In this document: piece after piece, positions 1 to 8,659 of the stretch | How positions within the stretch are numbered: position 1 is the stretch's first letter | Layout of the letters: every line of letters starts with the position of its first letter | NCBI RefSeq assembly: GCF_018687785.1 | Contig: NZ_LTBL01000001.1 | Span: 1,541,780 to 1,605,779 of the forward strand | Length of the DNA stretch: 64,000 nucleotides | Source: Methanovulcanius yangii | GTDB taxonomy: Archaea; Halobacteriota; Methanomicrobia; Methanomicrobiales; Methanomicrobiaceae | Direction: 5' to 3' | Position numbers and translations under genes: made by a program | Notes under the pieces: generated by a model | Told to the model about the DNA's origin: nothing | Seen by the model: the letters and a program-made list of their open reading frames with translations, nothing else | Database searches by the model: none

Positions 1-132
1 GAGCTCGAGGGAGAGCGAGCGTCCCGCCTCGAGGGAGACCTCCACCTCGTCGGCCATCTTCTCGCCCGCCCGGAGGATGTCATCGATGAGGGACTCGAAG
101 GGGGCGATCTCCGGCGGGATGATTGGGCTCAT
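1..132 (-). CDS. TldE/PmbA-family protein, N-terminal fragment (runs off window)
   Basis: Only the first 44 codons are present, beginning MSPIIPPEIAPFESLIDD and continuing in frame to base 1. The ATG overlaps the stop of the upstream tldD gene as ATGA, so the two are translationally coupled. The readable part (an amphipathic helix, then ADEVEVSLEAGRSLSLEL) resembles the start of TldD/PmbA proteins, where a strand of the form EV.. follows the first helix. TldD and TldE (PmbA) form a heterodimeric metalloprotease; TldE is the non-catalytic partner. Assignment rests mainly on position beside tldD plus this short N-terminal match. Confidence 0.75.
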   Translation of the reverse strand, partial: MSPIIPPEIAPFESLIDDILRAGEKMADEVEVSLEAGRSLSLEL

Positions 133-1463
133 GCCTGCCCACCCCCGATGACGGCGTCTTCGAGGAGGATGTGGGGCGACCCGTCGCTCACCGGCACGCT
201 CTGGCCCGCCTTGCCGCAGTAGCCCTGGCTCATCGTCCGGTCGCCTGCGACCATCGTGATGGTGTGGAGCGTCGTGAGGATGTCGCCCGAGAGGGAGACG
301 TCGCGGACCATCGCGGTCATCTCCCCGCCCTCGACGAGGTAGCCGTACTCCGCGTTGAACTGGAAGACGCCTCTCCCCGGGTCCACCTGCCCGCCGCGGG
401 AGCCCTTCAAAAGGATACCGTCGCCGCACGCCTCCAGCAGCTCCTCCAGCGTCGCATCGCCGTTTTCGATGAAGGTGTTCGACATCCGGACGACCGGGGG
501 CGAACCGCCCTGCGCACGGGCGTGGCCCGCGATGCCGCCGCCGACGGCCGCAAGCGTCTGCCGGTCGTGGAGGAAGTTTTCGAGGACGCCGTTTCGGATG
601 ATGGGGGTCCGCTGAACGGCGGTGCCCTCGTCATCGACCGGCATGAACCCGAATTCGGGCATCGTGGGATCGTCGGTCACGTTGACGACGGGGCTTGCGA
701 TGGCGACCCCGCGTTTGTCCTTGACGACCGAGGCGCCCTCCTTGACGAGGTCACCCTCGCTTGCGTGCCCGATCGCCTCGTGGGCGAAGACGCCGCCGAG
801 TTCGGGGTCGAGGATGGCGGTCATCTTCCCACCCTTTGCCGGCCGGGCGTCGAGGAGCGAGAGGGCCCGTTCGGCGGCCTCGCGTCCCTTCGCCTCCTTG
901 TGGCGGATGTTGAGGCCCGTGATGCCGTGTTCGCTCTCCCGGCCCATCTGCATCTGCCCGTCCCTGCCGGCGACGGCGAGGATGGAGTAGCCCGAGCGGA
1001 CGATCTCGTAGGCGTAGGATGCCCCTTCGGAGTTTTCGAACCGCACCGTGGCGGCGGTCTCGACGTAGCGGGTCCGCGTGTTGACGATGCCCGTAAGAGC
1101 GGCGGCCCGCTCGATGCCGAGGAGGATCTCGGTCTTCTCCTCCAAAGAGACGTTTCTCGGGTCCTCGGCGACGCCGGGAACCGGAAGGATGGAGGAGGTC
1201 ACGTCCGCAAGGGCGACGTCCTCGCCCGTCGCACGGGCGAGGGTGAGCGCCTCGTCCACTTTGCGGCGGATGCCGGCATCTCCCAGTGCGGAGAAGTTGT
1301 CGACGACCACCGTTCCCCAGCCCTTCTCGCCGAGGGCACGGATGACGGCGGTGTCGGAAAAAGCGGTTCCCGCGGACTCGATGACCCCGTTATCGATGTC
1401 GATATGGGTCCCGGAGCCTTCGAGGGCGCGGATATCGTAATATCGTGGTTCTGCAAACCCCAT
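129..1463 (-). CDS. tldD: TldD metalloprotease subunit
   Basis: This 444-aa protein is the catalytic subunit of the TldD/TldE peptidase, which degrades unfolded peptides and matures some peptide substrates. The zinc motif HEAIGHASEGD is visible in the middle of the protein, and the C-terminal half has the family signature GYCGKAGQSVPVSDG. Length matches the family. I chose the ATG at 1463, not a GTG 12 bases upstream, because AGGTG lies about 9 bases before it; the GTG has no such site. The gene starts 4 bases after the lon stop and overlaps tldE by 4 bases, so lon-tldD-tldE look like one operon with a protein-quality-control theme. Confidence 0.93.
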   Translation of the reverse strand: MGFAEPRYYDIRALEGSGTHIDIDNGVIESAGTAFSDTAVIRALGEKGWGTVVVDNFSALGDAGIRRKVDEALTLARATGEDVALADVTSSILPVPGVAEDPRNVSLEEKTEILLGIERAAALTGIVNTRTRYVETAATVRFENSEGASYAYEIVRSGYSILAVAGRDGQMQMGRESEHGITGLNIRHKEAKGREAAERALSLLDARPAKGGKMTAILDPELGGVFAHEAIGHASEGDLVKEGASVVKDKRGVAIASPVVNVTDDPTMPEFGFMPVDDEGTAVQRTPIIRNGVLENFLHDRQTLAAVGGGIAGHARAQGGSPPVVRMSNTFIENGDATLEELLEACGDGILLKGSRGGQVDPGRGVFQFNAEYGYLVEGGEMTAMVRDVSLSGDILTTLHTITMVAGDRTMSQGYCGKAGQSVPVSDGSPHILLEDAVIGGGQA

Positions 1464-1467
1464 GTAG

Positions 1468-3537
1468 TCAAGCACCTGTCGGTGCTATTTCGGCTGTATC
1501 CCCAAATAACTTGGGTCGCCGGCTGGAGAGGTCGCGGATTTTTGCAAGGAAGTCTTCCTTCTTTTCGGGCACGAGCGCGTGTTCGAGGACCTCCTCGATC
1601 TTCGTGACGGGGATGATCTCGATCATCTTCGCATACCGGTCCTCGATGACGACGTCGTCGAGGTTCGACTGCGGGATGATGACCTTTTTTATGCCCGCCT
1701 TTGCGGCGGCCTCGATCTTGTAGGTGACCCCCCCGATGGGGAGGACGTCACCCCGGACCGAGAGCGACCCGGTCATCGCGACGTCCTGCCGGACGGGGAT
1801 GTTTTCTATGGCGCTGATGACCGCGGTTGCGACCGTCACCGACGCGGAGTCGCCCTCGACGCCGCTGTAGGTCCCGATGAACTGGACGTGGACGTCCATG
1901 TTTTTGATGTCCTTGCCGGTGAACTTCTTGATAATTGCGCTCACGTTCTTGATCGATTCCTGTGCAATCTCCTTCAAGAGGCCGGTCGCGATCACGCTGC
2001 CGGTCGCCCCCTGGGTGGGGGTCACCTCGGCCATGATCGGAAGCACCGACCCGGAGTCGCTGCCCATCACCGCAAGCCCGTTGACCCTGCCTACGAGGGA
2101 GCCGTCGACGACCGTGAGGTCGTAGTCCCGGCTGCGGGTGATGTACTCGTCAGAGACCTGCTCCTCGATGGAGCGGGCCATGCTCTTTGCGGCGAGCACG
2201 TGGCGGGATGTCGCAATCTCCGCCCCTTCCTGTCGGGCCATGTCGCCCGCCACACGGATGAGACCGCCCATGTCACGGAGCTTGAGGGTGAGGTGGTCCT
2301 TGCGATTCGACCGCCGCCGGGCCTCGAGGATCATCTCCGCGATGGCGGACTGGTCGAACGGCGGAATCTTGCCGTCGTTTTTGATCTCCTGTGCGATGAA
2401 GCGGACGAACTTGTTCCGGTTCTCCGGGGTGTCGGGCATCGTCTCCTGCATGTAGACCTCGTAGCCGTACCCGCGGATACGGGACCGGAGCGCCGGGTGC
2501 ATGCCCTGGATGGCGTCCATGTTTCCTGCCGCGATCATCACGAACCGGCACGGGACGTCCTCGGTCCGGACCATCGCACCGGACGAGCGCTCGGACTGGC
2601 CGGTGATCGCAAACTGCCCCTCCTGCAGGGCGGTCAGAAGGCTCTGCTGGGAGTGCGGGGTGAGCGTGTTGATCTCGTCGATGAAGAGGACCCCCTTGTG
2701 GGCCTTGTGGATGGCCCCCGCCTCGACACGGTCGTGGGCGGGCGTCTCGAGGCCGCCGGACTGGAACGGGTCGTGGCGGACATCGCCGAGGAGCGCACCT
2801 GCGTGCGACCCGGTCGCGTCGATGAAGGGTGCGGTGGAGTCCGGCTTCGTCGAGACGAGGAGCTTCGGGACCATCGCCTCGTCCTTCGGGCGGGAGTACT
2901 GGAGCGCCATGAAGATGAAGGCGGAGGCGATGATGCCGAAGAGGAGCTGGCCGGCAATCAGGGCGTAGCCCATGATGCCGAAGATGAGGAGCATGATGAG
3001 GGTGCTTCTCGTCTGGGCACGCTTGCGGGCCTCGGCCTTGTGGGCGCCGACGATCTCCTTGCCCCGTCCCGAGGGGACGGTCCGGACGATGGGGGTGTTC
3101 GAGTCCTCCGAGTTGGGGTAGATGAGGATGTCCTGCATCTCCTCCTTGGGGAGGAGTTCCGCCATCGCCTTTGCAAGCATCGACTTGCCGGTACCGGGCG
3201 TCCCTATCATGAGGACGTGGCGGCGCTGGATGGCGGCCTTTCGCACCACCTCGACGGCGTGCTCCTGCCCTATCACCTGGTCGATGAGCTGTTCAGGGAC
3301 CTCGATGTCGGACGAGCTCTTCACCTCGGTGAGGGGAGCGTCCTCTTCAGGGGCGGGAACCGCAGCGTCTGCTGCCACCTCCCCGTCCGTCTCCGGTCCG
3401 TCGGTCGGTGCGGGGCCGTCTGCGGGTGCCTCCGGTACGGCGGCAGCATCGGTGCCGGTTGGGGCATCGTCCTGCAGAACCCCGTCTTTTGCGGGTATCA
3501 TATCATCGGATATTCTGGTATCGTTAGTATTGTCCAT
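1468..3537 (-). CDS. lon: Archaeal membrane-anchored Lon protease (LonB)
   Basis: This 689-aa ATP-dependent protease is of the archaeal LonB type. In order it has an acidic, Ala/Pro-rich N-terminal tail (about 75 aa), an AAA+ domain with Walker A GTPGTGKS at about 112-119, two membrane segments inserted within the AAA+ module at about 179-214, Walker B GVLFIDE, and a C-terminal protease domain. The catalytic dyad is Ser in EGDSAS (about residue 564) and Lys in GGVTYK (about 607), 43 residues apart as in other LonB enzymes. The membrane insertion places it on the inner face of the cell membrane. The ATG at 3537 has GAGGT 11 bases upstream; a GTG at 3555 is the alternative start. Confidence 0.95.
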   Translation of the reverse strand: MDNTNDTRISDDMIPAKDGVLQDDAPTGTDAAAVPEAPADGPAPTDGPETDGEVAADAAVPAPEEDAPLTEVKSSSDIEVPEQLIDQVIGQEHAVEVVRKAAIQRRHVLMIGTPGTGKSMLAKAMAELLPKEEMQDILIYPNSEDSNTPIVRTVPSGRGKEIVGAHKAEARKRAQTRSTLIMLLIFGIMGYALIAGQLLFGIIASAFIFMALQYSRPKDEAMVPKLLVSTKPDSTAPFIDATGSHAGALLGDVRHDPFQSGGLETPAHDRVEAGAIHKAHKGVLFIDEINTLTPHSQQSLLTALQEGQFAITGQSERSSGAMVRTEDVPCRFVMIAAGNMDAIQGMHPALRSRIRGYGYEVYMQETMPDTPENRNKFVRFIAQEIKNDGKIPPFDQSAIAEMILEARRRSNRKDHLTLKLRDMGGLIRVAGDMARQEGAEIATSRHVLAAKSMARSIEEQVSDEYITRSRDYDLTVVDGSLVGRVNGLAVMGSDSGSVLPIMAEVTPTQGATGSVIATGLLKEIAQESIKNVSAIIKKFTGKDIKNMDVHVQFIGTYSGVEGDSASVTVATAVISAIENIPVRQDVAMTGSLSVRGDVLPIGGVTYKIEAAAKAGIKKVIIPQSNLDDVVIEDRYAKMIEIIPVTKIEEVLEHALVPEKKEDFLAKIRDLSSRRPKLFGDTAEIAPTGA

Positions 3538-3620
3538 AAACAAGAGTGACCTCACTAACCGGTAGTGCTTTAGTAGTTCTCTCCTGATACTTTAAGTACT
3601 TTCCAGAACAGGTAATGGCA

Positions 3621-4463
3621 ATGAAGGTCGCATGTACGGAAAAATCGCAGGTTTTGGCCTCAAAACTTGCAAAAGCGCTTGAAATCCCATTAATTCATAC
3701 CCAATTCAAATCCTTTCCGGATGGGGAGATATATCTCCGCAATGGTGACCCCGACGAGGAAACGGTGATTGTGGCGGGCTTTGCGGGCAGCGATTCGCTG
3801 GTGCAGACGCTGCTTCTCATCGATGCATGCGAGGGCTCGGATGTCACCCTCGTCCTGCCCTACATGGGCTATGCCCGGCAGGACAAAAAGTTCAATCCCG
3901 GCGAACCCGTCAGCGCCCGTGCCATGGCGGCCGCCCTCTCGCGGGGCGTCTCCCGGGTCCTCACCGTCAATATCCACGAGTCGACCGTCCTTGGCCACTT
4001 TACCGTGCCGGCGACGGATGTGACGCTTGCCCCGGAGATAGGGGCCCACATCGCGACCCTCGGCCTCGAGAACCCGCTCATCCTCGGGCCGGACGGGGGA
4101 GCGGCCACCTTCGCCCGCGACGTCGCCGCCGCCGGCGGATGGGAGGCCGACCACCTCACAAAGACCCGTCTCTCGGGCGAGGAGGTCAGGATCGCCCCGA
4201 AGGAGGTCGCCGTGCAGGACCGCGACGTCGTGATTGTCGACGACATCATCTCCACGGGCGGCACGCTTGCGACCGCCGCCGGGATGCTCCGGGAGCAGGG
4301 GGCGGCCTCGGTCCGGGCGGCCTGCGTCCACGGGGTCTTCGCCTCGGCGGGCTACGCCCGGCTTGCGGCGGCGGGGCTCGAGGCGGTCATGGCCTCCGAC
4401 ACCATCGAGTCGGCGGCCTCGGCCTACACCGCCGCGGACGCGATCGCCCGTGCGTTGAGATAA
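3621..4463 (+). CDS. prs: Ribose-phosphate pyrophosphokinase (PRPP synthetase)
   Basis: The 280-aa enzyme makes PRPP from ribose 5-phosphate and ATP for nucleotide, histidine and tryptophan synthesis. Visible signatures are the loop YARQDKKFNPGEPVSARA, the KTRLSGEEV segment, and the PRPP-binding loop VIVDDIISTGGTLATA near residue 208. The length fits the compact archaeal form. The ATG at 3621 has AGGT 7 bases upstream; an in-frame ATG at 3615 is possible but too close to that site. A TATA-like TTTAAGTA at 3591 sits in the 83-base region shared with the divergent lon gene. Downstream, nob1 follows after 17 bases. Confidence 0.95.
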   Translation: MKVACTEKSQVLASKLAKALEIPLIHTQFKSFPDGEIYLRNGDPDEETVIVAGFAGSDSLVQTLLLIDACEGSDVTLVLPYMGYARQDKKFNPGEPVSARAMAAALSRGVSRVLTVNIHESTVLGHFTVPATDVTLAPEIGAHIATLGLENPLILGPDGGAATFARDVAAAGGWEADHLTKTRLSGEEVRIAPKEVAVQDRDVVIVDDIISTGGTLATAAGMLREQGAASVRAACVHGVFASAGYARLAAAGLEAVMASDTIESAASAYTAADAIARALR

Positions 4464-4480
4464 CGAACCGTACTATATAC

Positions 4481-4951
4481 ATGACCGACACTCCGCCGCG
4501 AAGGCTCGTCCTCGACTCCTCCGCCTTTTTTGTTCAGATTCCCGTGGACGGGGAACTCTATACCACCCACTCGGTCGTCGCCGAACTGCATGACGTCACC
4601 TCACAGGCCCGTCTCGAGCTGCTCCGGGCGCAGGGGCTCGTCGTCCTCACCCCGGCCCCCCTCCGCTGTGCGGAGGTGCGGGCCGCGGCCGCGAAGTCCG
4701 GGGACGTGACCGTGCTTTCCCCGACCGACGTCGAGGTGCTCGCCCTCGCCCTCGAGACGGGGGCCGCCGTGATGACCGACGACTATGCCGTCCAGAACAC
4801 CGCGATGCGCCTTTCGGTCGGGGTCGTCCCGGTCCAGATGCGGGCGGCACGAAAGCGGAAATGGAAGTACCGGTGCAGCGGATGCGGCCGCTACTGGTCC
4901 CACCCGGGCGAATGCGAGGTCTGCGGCGCCGAGATCAGACGAAAGTTTTAG
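4481..4951 (+). CDS. nob1: Nob1-like PIN-domain endoribonuclease with zinc ribbon
   Basis: This 156-aa protein has an N-terminal PIN nuclease domain ([12 protein letters not shown], with the first catalytic Asp; a central Glu in [17 protein letters not shown] near residue 105 with further acidic residues). A C-terminal zinc ribbon is formed by CSGCGRYW and CEVCGAE. This is the architecture of archaeal Nob1, which cleaves pre-16S rRNA to form the mature 3' end. It begins 17 bases after prs and is followed by gfcR 28 bases later, so the three may be cotranscribed. The start is the first ATG that leaves a complete PIN domain. Confidence 0.9.
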   Translation: MTDTPPRRLVLDSSAFFVQIPVDGELYTTHSVVAELHDVTSQARLELLRAQGLVVLTPAPLRCAEVRAAAAKSGDVTVLSPTDVEVLALALETGAAVMTDDYAVQNTAMRLSVGVVPVQMRAARKRKWKYRCSGCGRYWSHPGECEVCGAEIRRKF

Positions 4952-4979
4952 TCCTTCCTGTGCCGACTCTCTACGTACT

Positions 4980-5594
4980 ATGTCATCCCTCGACGAACTG
5001 ATTGCAAAGGCAAAGATGCTCCACTCAGAGGGCCACAGCCCGTCGCAGATTGCTGATGAGCTCTCGCTTTCGATGGAGACGGTGACCTGGCTGCTCACCC
5101 AGCAGAAGGACACCGAGGCCCCCAAGGACGTCCATATCGACTGGACGGCTATTGCAGGCCACGCCGACCTCCTGCAGGCGGCGGCGTGCATGATGATCTC
5201 CCAGTACTACCATGACGAGTCCCGCTCGGAGACGGCCGCGACCGAGCCCACCCCCGACGTCGTAGTGGGCATCGGCCAGTCCGGCATCCCCCTTGCAACC
5301 CTCATCGCCGCCGAGGAGGGCTGCAACTTCACGATGTACTACCCCAAAAAGCACGCCGCGGGTGAGAAGCCGAAGGGCTCCCTCTCCGGTTCGTTTGCGA
5401 AGGTGGCAGGCGCCCGCTGCCTGATCATCGACGACGTCATCACCTCCGGCAACACCGTCCGCGAAGTCGTCGACTACCTCAGAAGCCACGGGGCCGTCCC
5501 GGCGGGTATCTGTGTCCTCTTCGACAAGCGGGGCGTAAAAGAAGTGGACGGGGTGCCGGTGCATGCACTGGTGCGGATTTCGAGGATTGATTGA
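4980..5594 (+). CDS. gfcR: GfcR: PRTase-like DNA-binding transcriptional regulator
   Basis: The 204-aa protein has an N-terminal helix-turn-helix (about residues 5-40, with [19 protein letters not shown]) fused to an orotate phosphoribosyltransferase-like domain containing the PRPP loop [16 protein letters not shown] near residue 155. In haloarchaea this family (GfcR) is a regulator of sugar and central carbon metabolism and not an enzyme; that role here is by family. The last 14-18 codons occur again as relics at about 8403 and 9971, so this gene marks the left edge of a duplicated region. It converges with the first of three tandem secreted-protein genes. Confidence 0.9.
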   Translation: MSSLDELIAKAKMLHSEGHSPSQIADELSLSMETVTWLLTQQKDTEAPKDVHIDWTAIAGHADLLQAAACMMISQYYHDESRSETAATEPTPDVVVGIGQSGIPLATLIAAEEGCNFTMYYPKKHAAGEKPKGSLSGSFAKVAGARCLIIDDVITSGNTVREVVDYLRSHGAVPAGICVLFDKRGVKEVDGVPVHALVRISRID

Positions 5595-5756
5595 GAGCAG
5601 AATCTGATAGCTATCTCGCGAGAAGGGAAAAGAGTCCGATGGACTCTCGGAATATATATTTTTTATAATCTTGGACAAACTGGAATTTTGTATTCATTAT
5701 TCGCAGTTCACCTATGCAGGCATGCAGCAAAATCCATCCAGGTAGCATTCCCGTTG

Positions 5757-5789
5757 AGGAAAAAAAGGAAGGGGAGCATGAACGCTCCC
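5757..5789 (-). terminator. Hairpin/T-run terminator of secreted paralogue A
   Basis: On the minus strand a perfect 6-bp hairpin GGGAGC-N6-GCTCCC (5772-5789) is followed by a run of seven T (A-run on the plus strand at about 5760). It lies 28 bases beyond the stop of paralogue A. The same arrangement with a longer stem recurs after paralogue B, and an imperfect version after C, which supports a shared origin. Confidence 0.6.
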
Positions 5790-5816
5790 TGTTCTCTATC
5801 GGAGTACACCTCTTTC

Positions 5817-6887
5817 CTACACAGCGGTCATCGCAGCCGTTGTGGTATACGTGTTGCCGTCAATGGTTGTTAAGATGATGCGGGCCGTAAAGGGGGGGCT
5901 CCGAGCCCATTCAGTGGTTGGGCACAGGTCCAGGTCCTCCTCATGACACCCAATCCAGGAGTACCCGTCATCCCATGAGAACGTCGAGACCAGAGGGAGT
6001 TCCTGGGGTGGGAGGCCTGGGTATCCCGGGGAACGCACCTCGTATACATGTAATGCCTGGTAGGTTCCCCCCATCCACCACGATCCGTCGATATACCAGT
6101 CAATTCTTTGCAATACAACCCCGGGCGGGAGGTGGCTCGCATCCCAGGTTGAATCGTAGTGCAGGTTCCAGTACCAGTTATATGACTCAAAGTAGCCATC
6201 CCCAACCCTATACGGAGAATAGGTTCCTGAAACCGTCATAACAGGGGGCGTGTACGGGCACGATGAGGAATAGTCGGCCGTATAATAGACGCCCTGGTAC
6301 CCAAACATGAGCATGGTGGCGCTGTATATCTTGACATAGTCGACGGGGGCCGGCTCGGCGATCACGGTCGGCAAATCATATCCACCCTCCGCATAGGTGA
6401 TGGCGTCAAAGGGAAGATACACGGTGTAGTCGCCATAGGCGTCCGAATATATGAGGGCATAGCAGTATTCTCCTGCGACACGTTGTATCGTGCCTGTCAT
6501 CGCTAATGATGCCCCCACGCCAAAGCCCGCTTCGTCCGGGTCGGCAAAGTCCCCATCCCATCTACCCTCTATATGCAGGTTCCCGGAGGGGGTAACCTTC
6601 CCCATGGCAAACACACGGAGATCCGCACCGCCCGCCGTTTCGTAGTGTAGAACATACCGGGTACCGGGCTCAAAGTCCACCCCGTTGAAGGTGAACTTCT
6701 TCTGGCCCGGATTGATCATCAGCTTGCCCGACCCGTGCGTGTCGGTCGCCGCGACGTCATAGAAGTAGACCGACGACGCTCCCGCCTGACGAGGGTTCTC
6801 GTCCTGCTTTGCAGCAGCGACGCCCACTCCTGCGGCCGCAAGCAGCAGGATGCAGAGGGTTATCGCTATAATTCTCGTTCGTTTCAT
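5817..6887 (-). CDS. Secreted protein, tandem paralogue A (unknown function)
   Basis: This 356-aa protein starts with a clear signal peptide (MKRTR, a hydrophobic stretch ITLCILLLAAAGVGVAAA, cleavage near AAA-KQ). The N-terminal half (about 35-215, with SSVYFYDVAATDTHGSGKLM near its start) is nearly identical to paralogues B and C; the C-terminal half is variable, Tyr/Trp/Pro-rich, and ends in a shared tail of the form PPFTA..I.T.DGNTYTTT. Only two Cys remain near the end (GCHEEDLDLCP), where B and C have four or five. The start was set at MKRTR because paralogue C cannot use the upstream ATGs, and GAGATGAT precedes all three like a ribosome site. I do not recognise the family; export to the cell surface is the only safe inference. 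Confidence 0.85.
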   Translation of the reverse strand: MKRTRIIAITLCILLLAAAGVGVAAAKQDENPRQAGASSVYFYDVAATDTHGSGKLMINPGQKKFTFNGVDFEPGTRYVLHYETAGGADLRVFAMGKVTPSGNLHIEGRWDGDFADPDEAGFGVGASLAMTGTIQRVAGEYCYALIYSDAYGDYTVYLPFDAITYAEGGYDLPTVIAEPAPVDYVKIYSATMLMFGYQGVYYTADYSSSCPYTPPVMTVSGTYSPYRVGDGYFESYNWYWNLHYDSTWDASHLPPGVVLQRIDWYIDGSWWMGGTYQALHVYEVRSPGYPGLPPQELPLVSTFSWDDGYSWIGCHEEDLDLCPTTEWARSPPFTARIILTTIDGNTYTTTAAMTAV

Positions 6888-6990
6888 GTTCATCATCTCA
6901 TGGTTCAGCCGGCGGCTGTTCCGGCATGGTGTGTAGGCCGCCTGCTAAATGAATCCCAGATGGCGAACGGTGGCAATAAAGATTGGCGTG
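6888..6990 (-). promoter_or_regulatory. Conserved promoter/leader block, copy A
   Basis: About 100 bases upstream of paralogue A closely match the blocks before B and C. They contain a degenerate TATA element (minus strand GGATTCATTTAG, 6945-6956), a GCCGGAACAGCC leader hairpin candidate and a GAGATGAT ribosome site next to the start. The TATA element differs from the ATTTATTTAG of B and C, so A may be expressed more weakly. Confidence 0.6.
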
Positions 6991-7133
6991 CAATGCAGTC
7001 GATGTGGAGAGCGGCATACGGGGAGGAAGAGATGAATGCACGCCGTATGAATGTGACGGGACGTTCGCTAAATTGGCTATTTATTGAGGAGGGATCCGTC
7101 GCAGGTGGCATTCCCCATGTGGGATAAGAAGGA

Positions 7134-7157
7134 ACGGGGAGCATGGCCGCTCCCCGT
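7134..7157 (-). terminator. Hairpin terminator of secreted paralogue B
   Basis: A perfect 9-bp inverted repeat ACGGGGAGC-N6-GCTCCCCGT lies 27 bases past the stop of paralogue B and is followed on the minus strand by a T-rich tract. It matches the position and stem core of the hairpin after paralogue A. Confidence 0.6.
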
Positions 7158-7183
7158 TTCGCCACCGGCGTCGAACGCTCCCT

Positions 7184-8290
7184 TCAAAACGCAGCAGTCA
7201 TCGTAGCCGTCGTGGTATACGAGTTGCCGTCAGTGGTTGTTATGGTGATGATGGCTGTAAATGGAGGTCCTAAATCCCATTCTTCTTCCGGACAGACTTC
7301 ATCACCGCACAATGCACAGGTGGTACACCCTATCGATTCCCAGTTGGCATTTATGGAGTATGAGTTGGTCACGGGGAGTTCAATAGCCGGGAAGCCAAGC
7401 CATGCGTCAGTACGTTGCGTGTATTGGCTCAGACAGGTATGAGGTATGTTGTCTTCCCAAGGGGTGTGCCAGTCATCATACATGCCGATTATGGACCATG
7501 AAACTCTTTGCAATACAACTCCGGGCGGGAGATGGCTCGCATCATATGTTGCATGGTAGTTGAGATTCCAATACCAGTCATACCAACCCCATTCACTATT
7601 CCACTCACGATATGGCGAATAACTTCCCGAAACCGTCATAACAGGAGGCGTGTACGGGGGCGATGAGGAATAGTCAGCCGTATAATAGACGCCCTGGTAC
7701 CCAAAAATGAGCAGGGTGGAGCTGTATATCTTGACATAATCGACGGGGGCCGGCTCGGCGATCACTTTTGGCAAATCATATCCGCCCTCCGCATAGGTGA
7801 TGGCGTCAAAGGGAAGATACACGGTATAGTTCCCAAAGGCATCCGAATAGATGAGGGCGTAGCAGTATTCTCCTGCGGCACGCTGTATGGTGCCGCCCGT
7901 GATCGCCGATGATGCCCCCACGCCAAAGCCCGCTGCGCCGGGGTCGGCAAAGTTGCCTTCCCACCTCCCTTCAACATGCAGGTTCCCGGAGGGGGTTACC
8001 TGCCCCGTGGCGAAGACGCGGAGATCCGGGCTCCCTGATGTACTGTAGTGCAGGATGTACTTGGTGCCGGGCTTGAAGTCCTTCCCGTTGAGGACGAACT
8101 TCTTCTGGCCCGGATTGATCATCAGCTTGCCCGAACCGTGCGTGTCGGTCGCCGCCACATCATAGAAGTAGACCGACGACGCACCCGCCTGACGGGGGTT
8201 CTCGTCCTGCTTTGCAGCAGCGATACCTGCGCCTGCGGCCGCAAGCAGCAGGATGCAGAGCGTTATCGCTATCATTCTCGTTCGTTTCAT
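7184..8290 (-). CDS. Secreted protein, tandem paralogue B (unknown function)
   Basis: The 368-aa protein has the same signal peptide and conserved N-terminal domain as paralogues A and C. Its C-terminal part carries a Cys cluster GCTTCALCGDEVCP near residue 325 that could form disulfides or bind metal, followed by the shared GPPFTA...DGNSYTTTATM tail. The start MKRTR at 8290 is preceded by GAGATGATTCCT; an ATG 9 bases upstream is in frame but is lost in paralogue C. Divergence is concentrated in the C-terminal half, as expected if that face meets different partners. Function is unknown. Confidence 0.85.
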   Translation of the reverse strand: MKRTRMIAITLCILLLAAAGAGIAAAKQDENPRQAGASSVYFYDVAATDTHGSGKLMINPGQKKFVLNGKDFKPGTKYILHYSTSGSPDLRVFATGQVTPSGNLHVEGRWEGNFADPGAAGFGVGASSAITGGTIQRAAGEYCYALIYSDAFGNYTVYLPFDAITYAEGGYDLPKVIAEPAPVDYVKIYSSTLLIFGYQGVYYTADYSSSPPYTPPVMTVSGSYSPYREWNSEWGWYDWYWNLNYHATYDASHLPPGVVLQRVSWSIIGMYDDWHTPWEDNIPHTCLSQYTQRTDAWLGFPAIELPVTNSYSINANWESIGCTTCALCGDEVCPEEEWDLGPPFTAIITITTTDGNSYTTTATMTAAF

Positions 8291-8394
8291 AGGAATCATC
8301 TCATGGTTTTAGTCGGCGGCCGTTCCGGCATGGTGTGTAAGCCGTCCGCTAAATAAATCTCAGATGGTGAATGGTGGCAATAAAGATTGGCGTG
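8291..8394 (-). promoter_or_regulatory. Conserved promoter/leader block, copy B
   Basis: This block is nearly identical to copy C. It has the TATA box AGATTTATTTAG (minus strand, 8349-8360), predicted start of transcription about 8325, a leader of about 35 bases with a GCCGGAACGGC hairpin candidate, and the GAGATGAT ribosome site. It ends abruptly at GGCGTG, and nine bases later the gfcR-tail relic begins. Confidence 0.65.
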
Positions 8395-8402
8395 CCGAGG
8401 GA

Positions 8403-8446
8403 GTGCCGGTGCATGCACTGGTGCGGATTTCGAGGATTGATTGAGA
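8403..8446 (+). pseudogene. Relic of the gfcR 3' end (copy 2)
   Basis: These 44 bases are identical to 5553-5596, the last 14 codons of gfcR ([13 protein letters not shown] plus stop) and two bases beyond. No start or upstream coding sequence is attached. The relic sits between the promoter of paralogue B and the terminator side of paralogue C, which corresponds to the place the intact gfcR end holds relative to paralogue A. It is a scar of tandem duplication. Confidence 0.85.
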
Positions 8447-8659
8447 ATACCGGTATTCCAACCCCATACTTTTTTGATCGCTTCAGCAGGTCCGTGATCG
8501 GATCGAGATTTTTATAGGAGAAAGCACGCCCCATGAACCTTGCGTCAGGTCGCTATTCGCGCAATGGACATTCACCGATGAAGGCGTGCAGCAGATTTGT
8601 CTGGAGATGGTGTTCCGGTTGAGGAAAAAGGAAGGAAAGGAGAGTGCGGGAACGCTCCT
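8447..8659. other. Spacer between duplicated units
   Basis: No gene is visible. The segment GCACGCCCCATGA at 8524 and the following CTATTCGC resemble sequences at 7038 and 9900, and its right end (GTTGAGGAAAAAGGAAGG) matches the terminator region of paralogue A. It is therefore diverged duplicate spacer carrying the imperfect terminator hairpin of paralogue C near 8640. Confidence 0.5.

Noticed and set aside
123-1607. Long plus-strand open frame (494 codons) opposite tldD
   Set aside because: It is an antisense shadow of a GC-rich gene; the minus-strand frame has the full TldD motifs, a ribosome site and coupled neighbours.
1579-3549. 656-codon plus-strand frame opposite lonB
   Set aside because: His/Asp/Arg-rich antisense translation with no domain; LonB on the other strand is unambiguous.
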